Below, in pieces: positions 15,030-24,491 of a DNA stretch of 64,000 nt. Position 1 is the first letter of the stretch, and every line of letters starts with the position of its first letter. Under the pieces are notes generated by a model. It ran no database searches. It saw only the letters and a program-made list of their open reading frames with translations, and was not told where the DNA came from. Position numbers and translations under genes: made by a program. The stretch comes from Dyadobacter sp. CY347 (GTDB lineage Bacteria > Bacteroidota > Bacteroidia > Cytophagales > Spirosomataceae), in contig NZ_JAKFFT010000002.1 of assembly GCF_021502655.1 (NCBI RefSeq), positions 992,001 to 1,056,000 of the forward strand, given 5' to 3'.

Positions 15030-17983
15030 TAGTTGTCAAATTTTGGCTTCGTGTACAGATTAAACAACGGAATATCTAATACCAGACCAGCTCCAATCCG
15101 CATAGACTCATAAGATACAGATTCTGAACCTGACATGACTTTCCGGATTTCAGGTCCGAATTGTGCACCTATGTTAAGAGATAAGGGTGTTTTTCTGAAC
15201 CCATAATGAAGGTACAAACCTGGTGAAAGAAAATTCTTCAATTTAAATTCCGGTAATGTACTAGTAGCTGAATTATTATCAAGTCTAAGCCGGGTAACTG
15301 CACCGATATCAATGATAGGAATGAAAAAGCCGAGTGAATTACCTTTTTTTATTCCCCAACTGCCAGACAGGCCAACTGGAGCTGTAAAACCAATTGAAAA
15401 TTGCGTGCCCATATTGGTATTGTCTGAAAGATTGTTTTTCCAAGGTCTTTCTAATGCTGGTAAAATACCAGGATAGCTATTGACAGAAAAATTAAATGAA
15501 GCGACGCGCTTGATCGCATAACTACCAGCTGGTAGCGCAAAAGCATCTATTGCTTTTTCTATATCTTCTGCATTTTCTGCAACAGCCATATCGTTTACAA
15601 AATGAATGAGTGAAGTAACCTGCGGGTTTACGGAAATATTGAATTTATCAGGCAGTGACAGCATATTATTACTCAGCATTAAATCCAGTTTGCGATGTAT
15701 ATTTTCTAGTTCCTCAGACTCTATTTTTTTTCCATTCACAATATAATTGGAGAACAAACCTTTGCTATAGTCAGTAACTTGGGTTTGAAGCTTACGGATT
15801 TCAATCTGGCTAAATACCGGATTTCCACTTCCACTATATTGACTGTTTGCTGATATCATTCCCTTCTCAATTTCGACGGTAATAGATGACACAGAAATGT
15901 TAGAATAGTAGGAAATCACCAGATCTTTGAAATCATCTTTGTTTACAAGTGAATTAATTAAGGATAGTTCCTGACCTGAAATGACCTCATTTTTAATTGA
16001 AATTCTTTGTACTACTTCGGATATACTACGTAATTCTGTTATTAACGGTGTACTATCATAGTTATTTAAATAAAAGGTGATCATTTTGGTAAATTCTCCA
16101 TTTACAATTTTGGCTGCCGTTCTATTTCTTTTGCTGATTTTACCTGGACTATCAACTTTACTGACAACGCGATACCAATTTTTCATTTTGTCGCTCACCA
16201 GTATGTTGTTTAGCTGATCAATTTTTGAAACAATATTGAGTCCATTATTTTGAGGTTGACTGGCTATTTTTCCGCTTATTTCGAGTGCTTTGATCAAGCC
16301 ATTTGCATATTTTCTTTTTTGAATATCATAAGTAATATCGTTAATAACTCTTGCTGTCAGGAAATAGGGCTGTATTTTTATTTTTATTGAAGGTACTTTA
16401 AGCCCGTCTAAGCCTTTGCTATTGAGGAAAGTAATTAAGGTGTCACTAGAAATAAGAACATTTTCTGATAAATTAATCATCGCATCTACAAAATTATAAA
16501 TAGTATCAGCACCTATTTTAATCCCGCTTTTATTCGCCTTCTTTATTTCTGTTGCGGTTGCCATTACTTTTTCTGCATTATCACTAACATCTGTTAAAAC
16601 CAAACTGATTAATTTTTTGCATTCCTGGAAGTCGTTGTTGTCAGGATCAGTATTTACTATTTTTTCTAGCGCATTTTTTAAATTAAAAGTCGAACCTGCA
16701 TTTTGCTTAAAATTTATGTCGTAGTATTTTGTATTTTGCTGAAAAAGAAGTCCCATATATAACAAATAGAAATTCTCTTCCCCTCCATAGGTACCTAAGA
16801 AACTTTTTCCAGCAAAACGCAACTCTCCGTTATCTATAATAGTCATACTTTGGGCAAGCATCCCTGATAGCAGCATTGAGTTAGAAATATTAAATTTCAT
16901 GGGATCGTTATCCGTTCGCCAACGATTGATATTTCTACTATTTTCTATTGTTTTAAAGTAATCAACGGGATTTTTTAACTTTGATAGATTTGGTATTATT
17001 TCCAAAGCTTCAAGAGCAAAATCAATGTCCGGATTTTTACCAACTAATTTTTTCAGTCGGGGTGTCGACTTCAAATTGGCTGTATTTTCTATCAAGTGAC
17101 TCAAGTCGTCTTCAATATATTGCTTGATCTCGTCGGGAAAGCTTGTAATCTTGTCTGCTTGGAAGTTGGTGAGGTAAATTGTTGTTCTTGGAAGCAAAAC
17201 TTTAAATTCTGCAAATGGATCGTCTTCGTTTGGATTTTTAAGCCAGATTTTCACACGTTCGATAACATATGTCGTCATCTCTTCTTTAATCCGTTTTGCT
17301 AAAAACCTGCTTAGACCATCAATAGCAGCTTCGAATGCTAAATCACCACCGATAAACGGAATACTTTTTTGAATGGAAGATGTGTAGTTGGAGGATGCAT
17401 AGCCATCGGTTCCAAGAATTTCTATATTCCGATATTTATTCAGAAATTGTTTAACAACAAAGGCGACAAATTTATTGTTGTTAGCAAATCGATGCTGAAT
17501 TTTATTAATTTCGAATGTGTCGAGCTTAAATTTGGACCTAAGGTATTTTCGTTTTGATAGCTCCAACTTATCAGAAAGGTCTCCTACTTTATTAGTTACT
17601 GTTGTAATGTCGAATTGTGCGTTACCTATGTTCATTGAAGATGATGGGACTGAACTTATTTGCTTTTTTGCTGATATATAAGCCTTCAAGCTATCCACAT
17701 ATTGTGTGTTTAAAGAAGTAAACGCCTTGTCTTGTAAATCAGTTATCAAATAATCAAGCTCTTCTCTCCCGAGATATGTCTTAAAAATAGCAATCACAAT
17801 GGCCCGATCTTTAATAATTTCATCTCCACGCATTTCCGGATCAATGGAGTTGTAGTCTTTTTTGAGTAAGTCAACTAGCGCGGCGGAATGTCCGGCGACA
17901 GGAGCATCTTTTTGTGCGAGGAGCGTGTGATTTAGAACACTGGAGAGCAATAGGCACAATAATCCTTGTGAAAGTCTTTTCAT
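15029..17983 (-). CDS. Large exported protein with barrel-like C-terminus, unknown
   Basis: A 984-residue protein I do not recognise. I start it at the ATG at 17983, which gives a signal peptide (MKRLSQGLLCLLLSS, cleavage after LLAQ); a start 66 bases upstream lacks this form. Residues about 30-850 are Lys/Asn/Ser-rich and mostly helical. The last about 110 residues alternate aromatic and polar strands (GLYLHYGFRK, GAGLVLDIPLFN), as in outer-membrane barrel ends. It lies directly upstream of, and overlaps, the secreted protease gene. A periplasmic or surface partner or substrate of the protease is a reasonable guess. Confidence 0.72.
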   Translation of the reverse strand: MKRLSQGLLCLLLSSVLNHTLLAQKDAPVAGHSAALVDLLKKDYNSIDPEMRGDEIIKDRAIVIAIFKTYLGREELDYLITDLQDKAFTSLNTQYVDSLKAYISAKKQISSVPSSSMNIGNAQFDITTVTNKVGDLSDKLELSKRKYLRSKFKLDTFEINKIQHRFANNNKFVAFVVKQFLNKYRNIEILGTDGYASSNYTSSIQKSIPFIGGDLAFEAAIDGLSRFLAKRIKEEMTTYVIERVKIWLKNPNEDDPFAEFKVLLPRTTIYLTNFQADKITSFPDEIKQYIEDDLSHLIENTANLKSTPRLKKLVGKNPDIDFALEALEIIPNLSKLKNPVDYFKTIENSRNINRWRTDNDPMKFNISNSMLLSGMLAQSMTIIDNGELRFAGKSFLGTYGGEENFYLLYMGLLFQQNTKYYDINFKQNAGSTFNLKNALEKIVNTDPDNNDFQECKKLISLVLTDVSDNAEKVMATATEIKKANKSGIKIGADTIYNFVDAMINLSENVLISSDTLITFLNSKGLDGLKVPSIKIKIQPYFLTARVINDITYDIQKRKYANGLIKALEISGKIASQPQNNGLNIVSKIDQLNNILVSDKMKNWYRVVSKVDSPGKISKRNRTAAKIVNGEFTKMITFYLNNYDSTPLITELRSISEVVQRISIKNEVISGQELSLINSLVNKDDFKDLVISYYSNISVSSITVEIEKGMISANSQYSGSGNPVFSQIEIRKLQTQVTDYSKGLFSNYIVNGKKIESEELENIHRKLDLMLSNNMLSLPDKFNISVNPQVTSLIHFVNDMAVAENAEDIEKAIDAFALPAGSYAIKRVASFNFSVNSYPGILPALERPWKNNLSDNTNMGTQFSIGFTAPVGLSGSWGIKKGNSLGFFIPIIDIGAVTRLRLDNNSATSTLPEFKLKNFLSPGLYLHYGFRKTPLSLNIGAQFGPEIRKVMSGSESVSYESMRIGAGLVLDIPLFNLYTKPKFDN

Positions 17984-18681
17984 TTTGGGATAACATGAGG
18001 GTGAATAGGGTTTTACGTTGTAATAAATATAAAGCGTCTTTTTGGGCATTTAATATTGGCAAAAAAGAAACTTATTTAACGGTACAATATCTGAGCTCTT
18101 GCAATGAGATGTTGAAATCTCATAATTGGTGAAATTGCTAAATGTCTACGAATGCTTAGAAATTTACACCTGGTCCTACTGGTTTAAGTGTTTCCTGTTC
18201 AAGCCTGAGAAGTTATCAGATAGTCTTCAGTTTTTAATTGATGCTAGGGAAAATCGAGGGGGTGACTCCTGTGTGCTTCAAGCCCAAGGCGCAGTTCGGT
18301 TGAAAAAATGTTACACCCAGGCGGGTACTCGCGGAATTTATGGTGCTGAGTGAGTTCTTTTAGCCCTTCGGAATTATAACACGTTCGGTCGTATCAATTT
18401 TTGGGATGTAGTCGGAACAACAATGGTTCCTTTTAGAAGCTATTTGACTTATTTGAGGTGCTGAATTTTCTATCCAATAAGGGTTCAACCTCGCTCCTTT
18501 ATTTTGACATGTTGTAGCTGTATTGAATAGCTTCTTTTGCTACAATAGCTAGTTTCCCTACTTGAATATCATTGCTTGTCATTTTTTGTGATTAGTTACA
18601 AGTTAAATGAGGCTGGCATTTTAGCGAAGTCGGGTAAAAAACTTTATGTGTTCGTCTCTGAATAATGATGAGTCTTTTAAC
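17984..18681. other. Intergenic, no supported gene
   Basis: This 0.7 kb presumably contains the promoter of the minus-strand barrel/protease pair; TATATTTA on the minus strand near 18030 is a weak -7-like element. A 75-codon plus frame at 18126-18353 lacks recognisable features, and I do not support it as a gene. Confidence 0.4.
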
Positions 18682-18885
18682 CTAAAACCTCCATTTGTTT
18701 TTTAAGAACCTGTCGATCACAGCTTTATCCGTTGTTTCCTTTTGATCGCTATAAAGCCGGACTTTCGATTTTATAGCGATGCGATGTAAGTAAAACGTCG
18801 AAGCAAATTTAGGAAGTTGTTCTGTCTCTGTTTTGGCACAATTGATGATAACGAGGAGAAGAATGAGAGTGGACAGGTAATTCAT
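18682..18885 (-). CDS. Small putative lipoprotein, possibly truncated
   Basis: A 67-residue product starting at MNYLSTLI, with a hydrophobic N-terminus ending in a lipobox-like VIINC (Cys 16), followed by a polar region (SKVRLYSDQKETTDK, VIDRFLKNKWRF). It looks like the N-terminal part of a Bacteroidota lipoprotein that has been shortened, since the end is abrupt after a repeat-like VIDRFLKN helix. A start six codons earlier is possible. Function unknown. Confidence 0.42.
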   Translation of the reverse strand: MNYLSTLILLLVIINCAKTETEQLPKFASTFYLHRIAIKSKVRLYSDQKETTDKAVIDRFLKNKWRF

Positions 18886-18903
18886 AGATAGCAGAAAGGG
18901 CAA

Positions 18904-19285
18904 TTTTTTTGCAATATAGGGATTTCGGGAACTGCTACTCCTAATTGCAAACTCGGCACTCGAGAAAGCTGTTCTTCATTCTGGTGCCATGCATCTGCAT
19001 TTCGTTAAGGAGAGGACCCAATAAACTCTGATTGGTGCGTTACCTGGTTCCCATTCTTTTGATAGGGTTTCGAACCCCCGGAAAGAAGGGATTCGAACTT
19101 TTGAAATCAATAAAATTCGACTGATTTTTGCCATTAAAAAACAATTTCGTAATTTCAAGCTGAATTTCGATTGTTACATATTGACAGTCAGTAAGTTATA
19201 AGCTTGAATCGGTCTTTTTTGAGTGTATGTCGTGAATCATGGAACTAAGGAAGTGATGGTTTTTAATTCACTGTTAGTGAGTTTG
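18904..19285. other. Intergenic with tRNA-3'-end-like scrap
   Basis: No gene is supported. On the minus strand, 19098-19080 reads GTTCGAATCCCTTCTTTCC, which looks like a T-loop plus acceptor 3' strand of a tRNA-Ser-like gene, and GGGGGTTCGAAACCC follows directly. The 5' parts of a tRNA are absent. Base composition changes close to this point. Confidence 0.3.
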
Positions 19286-19726
19286 TTAACTAATTGTCAG
19301 CGATCCCTCTCTCCCCACCACACACCCCACCACCTCAATCCCACCGCAAACCGCCAAAACCTCCAAAACAAACCCCTCCTTATCCTCCGGAGAAATCATT
19401 ACACTGTCAAACCGGTTGTATCTTAACTCAATCCTATCCAGCGAGAGCGCGGGGGAGCTTAGCGGGTTTCTTGTTTGGATGATCTTTTTGATTGAGCTTA
19501 TATGAATGGTTTTATCATAGAAAAAGCCGGATTTGATTCTGATTTCATTTCTGGAAATTTGATAGTAGGTTGTCATGAAAAGGTGCACGATTAATGCAGT
19601 GACTAGCGCAATAATGCCGAGGCCCACCCATATGCCTTTGACGGCCATGAATGTGCCCATAATGGCTAGCAACCCAAATATAGGGACGGATAACTCAATG
19701 CCAATCTTAGATTTGTACGTTTTCAC
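19286..19726 (-). CDS. bPH-domain (DUF1200-type) membrane protein
   Basis: A 146-residue protein with two N-terminal membrane helices (about residues 10-30 and 34-54), followed by a short bacterial PH-like domain. The stretch IHISSIKKIIQTRNPLSS, then SPALSLDRIEL, matches the conserved core of the bPH_4 (formerly DUF1200) family, whose function is not established. The C-terminal 25 residues are unusually Gly/Val/Cys-rich because of a G-rich stretch at 19300-19390, so the end may have drifted by frameshift. Confidence 0.78.
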   Translation of the reverse strand: MKTYKSKIGIELSVPIFGLLAIMGTFMAVKGIWVGLGIIALVTALIVHLFMTTYYQISRNEIRIKSGFFYDKTIHISSIKKIIQTRNPLSSPALSLDRIELRYNRFDSVMISPEDKEGFVLEVLAVCGGIEVVGCVVGREGSLTIS

Positions 19727-19813
19727 TATTCAGCACATTAGGGTCTTGGCTCAGAAATATTCAATATACACAAAGTTTCCAAAATGGCCAATGGGCCTAT
19801 CTAACATGATAAT

Positions 19814-19836
19814 GTTTCAAATTTTTAGTTTGAAAC
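19814..19836. terminator. 8-bp perfect hairpin between small genes
   Basis: GTTTCAAA at 19814-19821 and TTTGAAAC at 19829-19836 form a perfect stem around a T-rich loop. It lies between the divergent bPH gene and a 56-codon membrane gene. It may be an operator rather than a terminator, because transcription runs away from it on both sides. Confidence 0.3.
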
Positions 19837-19891
19837 CATTCCCATTTTCACTATTTTCAACCATCAACAAATAATAAAACCGCTAGGAATC

Positions 19892-20062
19892 ATGAATAAA
19901 CTTCCCTGGGCGAAATACATATTCAGTATCTGGATCGTCGCTATATTCGCTAGCATTGTTGTGAAATTCGTTAGCAGCAGCGTATTTGTTCTGGTGCCGC
20001 TTTGCGTTGGGCTGTACTGGCTTTCTATAAAGGGATTCGCGCAAATCAAAGGCTATGAATAA
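19892..20062 (+). CDS. Small two-TM membrane protein (56 aa)
   Basis: A clean short frame from ATG at 19892 to TAA at 20062. The product has two hydrophobic helices (YIFSIWIVAIFASIVVKFV and VFVLVPLCVGLYWLSIKGF) joined by a short Ser-rich turn, with a charged N-terminus (MNKLPWAKY) and a polar tail (QIKGYE). This is typical of small membrane proteins in Bacteroidota. No function can be assigned. It runs divergently from the bPH-domain gene. Confidence 0.55.
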   Translation: MNKLPWAKYIFSIWIVAIFASIVVKFVSSSVFVLVPLCVGLYWLSIKGFAQIKGYE

Positions 20063-20253
20063 CGTGGACGTTTGCTTTTTGAATTTTTTATCTTCTGCGT
20101 GTTCTGCGCGATTTAATTCAATCACAGAAAATTTCCTCCCATAGTCCTGCTGCAAAACCCGGCGGGTAAGCAAATTCATGCGGGTATGGACCGCACCGTC
20201 AGATGGTAGCGGGCATCTCAACTACTTCACAGCCAGCGCCGAATTAATTAAGG

Positions 20254-20283
20254 TTGAGTATCCGTTTATTAGGACTATCTTTC
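20254..20283 (+). promoter_or_regulatory. Candidate Bacteroidota promoter for kinase operon
   Basis: TTG at 20254-20256 and TATCTTTC at 20276-20283 are 19 bases apart, close to the -33 TTG / -7 TAnnTTTG pattern (7 of 8 in the -7 box). It lies about 47 bases before the histidine kinase start. Confidence 0.4.
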
Positions 20284-20329
20284 ACTACATCAGCGTCGTT
20301 GCTCTTTCAACATTAAACTTTCAGTCTTT

Positions 20330-21373
20330 ATGGACAAAGGGCATGACCCGCAATTTATCGTCGTTTCTGCCAGTGAAATGCTCACGCAAATTGCCGAAAA
20401 GGAAAAGAGGGAGGAGGAGCTGGTTATTGCCAACAAAGAGCTGCTTTTTCAAAACAATGAAAAACAAAAACGAGCAGACGAGCTGATCATTGCGAACCGC
20501 GAACTCCGGCGTCAGAATATCGAAAAGGGCAAAAGAGCGGAGGAGCTGACCAAGGCCAATGAGGAACTTGCCCTACAAAATGCCGAAGTTAAAAAGTTGT
20601 CGGTAGAACTTGAACTGCTCAATATTGAGCTTGCATCACAATATGTTGAAAAAGAGAAACAAGCCCTGATCCTGGAAGCGGCCAATCAGGAACTCGAATC
20701 GTTCTCTTACTCTGTTTCGCATGATCTAAGAGCGCCGTTAAGGGCCGTAAATGGTTTTACCCAAATACTATTAGAAGACTACATTGAGCAGCTGGGGGAA
20801 GATGCGCAATATCTGCTGACCGAGATCATCGCCAATTCCAACAAGATGGGGCAGTTGATTGATAATCTGCTGGATTTTTCGAGGCTGAGCAAACAGCAGA
20901 TTTCTGTAACACATGTGGACACGGACAAAATGGTCAATTCTGTCATTACACAGCTCAAACAATTAGAACCTGGCCGCATTTTCAATTTCGACATTAAACC
21001 GCTCGACGTAGCAACTGGCGACCCCAGCATGCTCAGGCAGGTTTATGTGAATCTGATTTCTAACGCTATGAAGTATACTTCTAAAAAGGAATCAGCCCAA
21101 ATAGAGATCGGGTCTTTCACAAATGAAGGTTTCTGCACCTTTTATATCAAGGACAATGGTGCAGGGTTTGACATGGCCTACTATGATAAGCTTTTCGGTG
21201 TCTTCCAGCGGCTGCACAGCAGCAACGAGTTTGAAGGGACCGGCGTAGGATTGGCCATTGTGCAAAAAATTATCGCTAAGCACGACGGCAAAGTGTGGGC
21301 TGAGGCAGCGGTAGGGCAGGGCGCTTGTTTCTATTTCAAAATTCCTGCTCCGGCTGACTTACCTCTTACTTAA
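20330..21373 (+). CDS. Coiled-coil histidine kinase
   Basis: A 347-residue soluble sensor kinase. Residues 23-85 form three 21-residue (three-heptad) near-identical coiled-coil repeats, each with a KR.EEL..AN.EL pattern. HisKA follows with the phospho-acceptor His 131 in SVSHDLRAPLRA, then the HATPase domain with N box NLISNAMKY, DNGAGFD and GTGVGLAIV. There is no sensor domain or membrane segment, so input likely comes through a protein partner binding the coiled coil. A response regulator gene begins seven bases after the stop, which suggests a cognate pair. Confidence 0.88.
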   Translation: MDKGHDPQFIVVSASEMLTQIAEKEKREEELVIANKELLFQNNEKQKRADELIIANRELRRQNIEKGKRAEELTKANEELALQNAEVKKLSVELELLNIELASQYVEKEKQALILEAANQELESFSYSVSHDLRAPLRAVNGFTQILLEDYIEQLGEDAQYLLTEIIANSNKMGQLIDNLLDFSRLSKQQISVTHVDTDKMVNSVITQLKQLEPGRIFNFDIKPLDVATGDPSMLRQVYVNLISNAMKYTSKKESAQIEIGSFTNEGFCTFYIKDNGAGFDMAYYDKLFGVFQRLHSSNEFEGTGVGLAIVQKIIAKHDGKVWAEAAVGQGACFYFKIPAPADLPLT

Positions 21374-21380
21374 CTGACAC

Positions 21381-21824
21381 ATGGAAAACCAAGACATCCA
21401 GATCCTTCTGGTGGAAGACAATAAATCGGATGCCGCATTGACAATCAGGGCACTAAAAAAACATAATCTTGCCAATAACCTGATCCACCTGATCGACGGG
21501 GCGCAGGCCATTGATTTCATTTTTGGAAAAGGGGATTACTCAGGCAGAAATTTGGATATCAAGCCGAAAGTGATTTTTCTGGACATTAAGATGCCTAAAA
21601 TAAACGGATTAGAGGTGCTTAGGATCTTAAAAGGGGATGATAATACAAGATCGATCCCTGTCGTGATGATGACATCCTCCAAGGAAGAGAAAGACATTAT
21701 TGAAAGTCATAAGCTTGGCGTAAACAGTTATGTCGTCAAACCGCTCGGTTTTGAAAACTTCTCAAAAACAATCGCAGAACTTGGATTTTACTGGCTTGCG
21801 GTTAACAATGCTCCGCGGCAATAA
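21381..21824 (+). CDS. Rcp1-type single-domain response regulator
   Basis: A 147-residue CheY-like receiver without an output domain. The acidic pocket is Glu 12/Asp 13 (LLVEDN), the phospho-acceptor Asp 68 (FLDIKMP), Thr 98 (MMTSS) and Lys 120 (VVKPLG). The long loop before the phospho-acceptor (FGKGDYSGRN) is the mark of Rcp1-type regulators paired with phytochrome-like kinases. It lies between two kinases and is probably phosphorylated by the upstream one. Confidence 0.9.
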   Translation: MENQDIQILLVEDNKSDAALTIRALKKHNLANNLIHLIDGAQAIDFIFGKGDYSGRNLDIKPKVIFLDIKMPKINGLEVLRILKGDDNTRSIPVVMMTSSKEEKDIIESHKLGVNSYVVKPLGFENFSKTIAELGFYWLAVNNAPRQ

Positions 21825-21869
21825 TCTTGGCCCGGTTTCAACTCATCATTTGCAGCAAACAGCTGGTTC

Positions 21870-24479
21870 ATGGATAAATTAATTAGAATTCTGCATCTTG
21901 AAGATCTGCCCAGCGATGCACTTTTTGTTAAAAAAGCACTTGTTAAGGCGAACATCGATTTTCAGGAACTCGTTGTTGACAGTAAGGAAAAATACATGAC
22001 CGCGCTGGAAGCATTCTCACCAGACCTGATTCTTGCCGATCATTCCCTGCCATCGTTCAATTCTACTGAGGCACTAAGAATATTAAAGCAAAGCGGCTTG
22101 AAAATCCCGTTCATAGTCGTCACGGCCGCAATGAGCGATGAATCGGCCGTGAACCTGCTGATGAAAGGGGCCGATGACTATATTCTGAAAGATCGGCTGA
22201 GCCGGCTGCCCATCGCTATTTCCAATGCGCTTGAAAAATATCGCCTTAAAAAAGAGCATGAAAAGTTTATGGACGACCTCATTGTCAGCGAACAGCGCTA
22301 TCGCGCACTGATTGAGCACAGTGCAGACGGAGTCGTTATTTTAAATGCGCAGGGAAGGCCTACGTATGTGTCTGTTTCTGTCACGAATGTTTTGGGATAT
22401 GAGCCAAATGAAATGTTGGGTGTGGATTTGTTTACATTGATCCATCCCGATGACAATTTGCACATGGACCTGATGCTGGAAAAAATCCTGAACAGTCCCG
22501 GAATCACTATGAAGGGCCACACGGGCCGCATGCGCCATAAAGATGGCGGCTGGCGATGGATCGAGGCAACCATTACGAATTTGCTTGGTGATCCCGCCGT
22601 TAACGGGATTGTAGATAATTTCCGGGATATAACAGATCGAAAACTCGCTCAGGATGCCATTACGGCGAGCGAGGAAAAGTACCGCCTATTGTTTGAAACC
22701 AGCATGGACGGCATTCTCTTGACATCAGAGGATGGCCAGGTCCTTGAAGCCAACCAGGCTGCATGCAGCATTTTTCAACGCAACGAAAGCGAAATTATTC
22801 ATCTGGGCAGATCAGGACTTGCCGATCTGGACGATCCCAGGCTATCGGCTCTTTTGGACGAACGGCAGCGGACCGGAAAGGCTAATGGAGAGGTCTTGCT
22901 GCTGCGCAGGGACGGTTCCCGATTTGCCGGCGAGATCTCATCGACTATCTTTAAAAATGCCGATGGGAATGCGAATACTTCCATGATCGTGCGTGACATC
23001 AGCGAACGAAAGAATGCAGAGCAGCTTCTCTGGGAAAGCGAACGGAGATTGGAACGGGCCACTACCATGGCGCGGATTGGGAATTTCGAGGCAGATCCGG
23101 CCAATAACCTGGTGTTCTGGTCACCGATGATCAGGGAAATTCATGAAGTAGACATTGATTTTAATCCCGAGCTGGAAACGGCGATGAACTTTTACAAGCC
23201 GGGTTCCAACCGCGAAGCGATTAATAGAGCCCTGGAAGAAATTATCAAACATCAGACGCCCTTTGATCTGGAACTGCAAATCATCACAGCCAAAGGAAAT
23301 GAGCGGTGGGTCCGGGTAATGTGCGAATCCGAGCTGGTCAACGACAGAAATATGCTTTATGGCAGCTTTCAGGATATAGATAAAATAAAAGAAACAGAGT
23401 CGGAAGTTTTCAGGTCATACGAAGAAAAGAATGTCATTCTTGAAAGTATCGGGGATGCTTTTTTTGCGATAGATAAAGATTGGGTGGTAAACTACTGGAA
23501 CAAGGAGGCAGCCCGTCTTCTGGGACGCGCAAAAGTTGACGTTCTCAATCAATATCTATGGGATTTGTTTCCAAACAGCATAGGTTCTGAGTCTTACAGG
23601 CAATACACTTATGCGGTCGAAAGTGGTCAGATCGTTCATTTTGAAGATTACTACGAACCCTTGAACACATGGCTGGAAGTGAGTGCGTATCCCTCCGTAA
23701 ATGGTTTGTCTGTATTTTTTAAAGACATTACCGAACGAAAATCTTCTGAAAACAAGCTCAATGAGCTCAATAATAACCTCCACCAGTACTCAAATGAACT
23801 TGCGCTTTCCAACAAAGGTCTGGAACAGTTTTCCTATATGGTCTCGCACAACCTTCGCGCGCCGGTTGCCAATATTATTGGGCTCTCGGGCCTGCTGAGT
23901 GACGACAGCTATCCTTCGGAATCCAAAAAGGAATTTTTAAACGGCATCCTTGAAAATGTCAAACGACTCGATGACGTCATTACGGATTTGAATTCCATTT
24001 TACAGATCAAAAAAGAGATCGGCGAAAAAAGTGAGATTGTCAACTTTCAGGATCTGGTCGAAAGCATTCAGGACAGCATACCCAATGTGATGCTAAAAGA
24101 AAATGTTCGGATTGTTAGCGATTTTACCCGGGCAGCCGAATTATTTACGCTCAAAACATACCTGTACAGTATTTTTCATAACCTGATCAGCAACAGCATC
24201 AAATATCATCAGCCCGGCCTGAATCCCGTCATTGAAATCAGCAGCAGCATATCGCAAGGTAAGCTCACATTATCTTTCAAGGACAATGGGCTTGGGATAG
24301 ACCTGCACAAAAAACGCGAGCATCTTTTTGGGCTTTATAAACGCTTCCATCATCATGTGGAAGGCAAGGGTATGGGCCTGTTTATGGTCAAAACCCAGGT
24401 TGAAATACTGGGAGGAAGCATATCCGTTTTTAGTGAAGTCAATAAAGGAACCGAATTTCTAATTGAATTTAATTTGTAA
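21870..24479 (+). CDS. Hybrid sensor kinase: REC, four PAS, HisKA, HATPase
   Basis: An 869-residue cytoplasmic protein. An N-terminal receiver with phospho-acceptor Asp 57 (LILADHSLP) is followed by four PAS domains, roughly 147-260, 270-385, 395-510 and 520-625 (YRALIEHSADGVV, YRLLFETSMDGIL, ARIGNFEAD, ILESIGDAFFAID). A short coiled coil leads to HisKA with His near residue 660 in MVSHNLRAPVAN, Asn replacing the usual Asp/Glu after the His. HATPase motifs (NSIKYH, DNGLGID, KGMGLFMVK) end the chain. With the receiver first, it likely takes phosphate from another kinase as well as acting as one. Confidence 0.9.
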   Translation: MDKLIRILHLEDLPSDALFVKKALVKANIDFQELVVDSKEKYMTALEAFSPDLILADHSLPSFNSTEALRILKQSGLKIPFIVVTAAMSDESAVNLLMKGADDYILKDRLSRLPIAISNALEKYRLKKEHEKFMDDLIVSEQRYRALIEHSADGVVILNAQGRPTYVSVSVTNVLGYEPNEMLGVDLFTLIHPDDNLHMDLMLEKILNSPGITMKGHTGRMRHKDGGWRWIEATITNLLGDPAVNGIVDNFRDITDRKLAQDAITASEEKYRLLFETSMDGILLTSEDGQVLEANQAACSIFQRNESEIIHLGRSGLADLDDPRLSALLDERQRTGKANGEVLLLRRDGSRFAGEISSTIFKNADGNANTSMIVRDISERKNAEQLLWESERRLERATTMARIGNFEADPANNLVFWSPMIREIHEVDIDFNPELETAMNFYKPGSNREAINRALEEIIKHQTPFDLELQIITAKGNERWVRVMCESELVNDRNMLYGSFQDIDKIKETESEVFRSYEEKNVILESIGDAFFAIDKDWVVNYWNKEAARLLGRAKVDVLNQYLWDLFPNSIGSESYRQYTYAVESGQIVHFEDYYEPLNTWLEVSAYPSVNGLSVFFKDITERKSSENKLNELNNNLHQYSNELALSNKGLEQFSYMVSHNLRAPVANIIGLSGLLSDDSYPSESKKEFLNGILENVKRLDDVITDLNSILQIKKEIGEKSEIVNFQDLVESIQDSIPNVMLKENVRIVSDFTRAAELFTLKTYLYSIFHNLISNSIKYHQPGLNPVIEISSSISQGKLTLSFKDNGLGIDLHKKREHLFGLYKRFHHHVEGKGMGLFMVKTQVEILGGSISVFSEVNKGTEFLIEFNL

Positions 24480-24491
24480 AAGTGCGATACG

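Noticed and set aside
18126-18353. 75-codon plus-strand frame
   Set aside because: No motif, hydrophobic pattern or neighbour supports it; Cys/Trp content and abrupt features look random.
19080-19098. Considered as a complete tRNA gene
   Set aside because: Only T-loop and 3' acceptor-like sequence exist; no D-arm, anticodon arm or 5' acceptor strand can be folded upstream.
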